Shown here piece by piece: positions 63,940 through 64,000 of a DNA stretch of 64,000 bases. Location of the stretch: assembly GCF_001044255.1 (NCBI RefSeq), contig NZ_JYNX01000034.1, positions 119,104 through 183,103 of the forward strand, written 5' to 3'. The DNA comes from Mycolicibacterium chubuense. Its GTDB lineage: Bacteria; Actinomycetota; Actinomycetes; Mycobacteriales; Mycobacteriaceae. The notes under the pieces are model-generated. The model made no database searches and was not told the origin of the DNA. It saw only the letters and a list, made by a program, of their open reading frames with translations. How positions within the stretch are numbered: the first letter of the stretch is position 1; every line of letters begins with the position of its first letter. Made by a program: the position numbers and the translations under genes.

Positions 63940-64000
63940 TCCCCGCTCCTCATGTCGTTGTGTCGGTCATCCCGACCGGGCGCGCACGCGGCCAGAGCGG

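Overview
The window is high-GC (roughly two thirds G+C), densely coded actinobacterial DNA. It almost certainly comes from a mycobacterium, most likely a fast-growing Mycolicibacterium. From memory of M. tuberculosis, gene order matches the block from Rv1264 (left edge) down to Rv1206 (right edge), read in reverse. Diagnostic members are an Rv1264-type adenylate cyclase, udgB, tap, cyp130, deaD, lprE, the Rv1251c nuclease-helicase, the composite 2-oxoglutarate enzyme Kgd, lpqZ, corA, mrp, tatB-htrA-rseA-sigE, the Rv1219c-Rv1217c exporter operon, glgC/glgM, gpgS, folP2 and fadD6. Genes I do not recall from that block in M. tuberculosis include the AraC and VOC pair, the family 6 DNA glycosylase, the SAM methyltransferase and lactate permease pair, an IdeR-boxed siderophore-interacting protein, an FAD oxidase and flavoprotein pair, a Bcr/CflA pump, a SUFU-domain protein, a malic enzyme and a CitE-like lyase. 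Conversely lpqY-sugABC is not beside corA, and no relBE pair separates kgd from the SDR gene.

Layout. 0-6 kb: a DNA-damage-regulated gene cut by the left edge, adenylate cyclase, family 6 DNA glycosylase, AraC regulator, VOC, HIT and deazaflavin proteins, luciferase-like oxidoreductase, UdgB. 6-12.4 kb: PknH-sensor-like lipoprotein, Tap efflux pump, methyltransferase, lactate permease followed by a GlcD-type FAD oxidase. 12.4-18.2 kb: small ABM protein divergent from cyp130-tetR, siderophore-interacting protein, membrane acyltransferase, DEAD-box RNA helicase. 18.2-29.2 kb: LprE, the 1138-residue nuclease-helicase coupled to a second FAD oxidase, a flavoprotein, two drug-efflux MFS pumps, a small membrane protein. 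29.4-38.9 kb: Kgd, SDR, DUF732 protein, LpqZ, malic enzyme, CorA, SUFU, Rv1234-like protein. 39-45.5 kb: two DUF4190 proteins, CitE-like lyase, PRC/MgtE-N/CBS protein with its DUF1003 partner, lytic transglycosylase-like protein, Mrp. 45.5-49.6 kb: the envelope-stress module sigE-rseA-htrA-tatB and a divergent O-methyltransferase. 49.7-54.3 kb: TetR-ABC exporter operon, ICMT-like and DUF4126 membrane proteins. 54.3-58.1 kb: GGDEF protein translationally overlapping glgC, and divergent glgM. 58.1-64 kb: DUF3117 protein, then the tightly overlapping operon fadD6-folP2-gpgS-DivIVA-like-tag-methyltransferase.

Themes: DNA repair (family 6 glycosylase, UdgB, Tag, nuclease-helicase, a gene with a LexA box and a PafBC-type promoter), central carbon (Kgd, malic enzyme, lactate uptake, two GlcD-like oxidases, glycogen and glucosylglycerate synthesis), drug efflux and envelope stress. 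Many starts lie 6-8 nt behind a TAnnnT -10 hexamer, which implies leaderless mRNAs. A 63-bp imperfect palindrome occurs twice in opposite orientation (18847-18909 and 49662-49724). I see no tRNA, rRNA, CRISPR array, insertion sequence or prophage, and no gene-free stretch longer than 300 bases; the longest gaps are about 200 bases (9104-9303 and 29164-29370).
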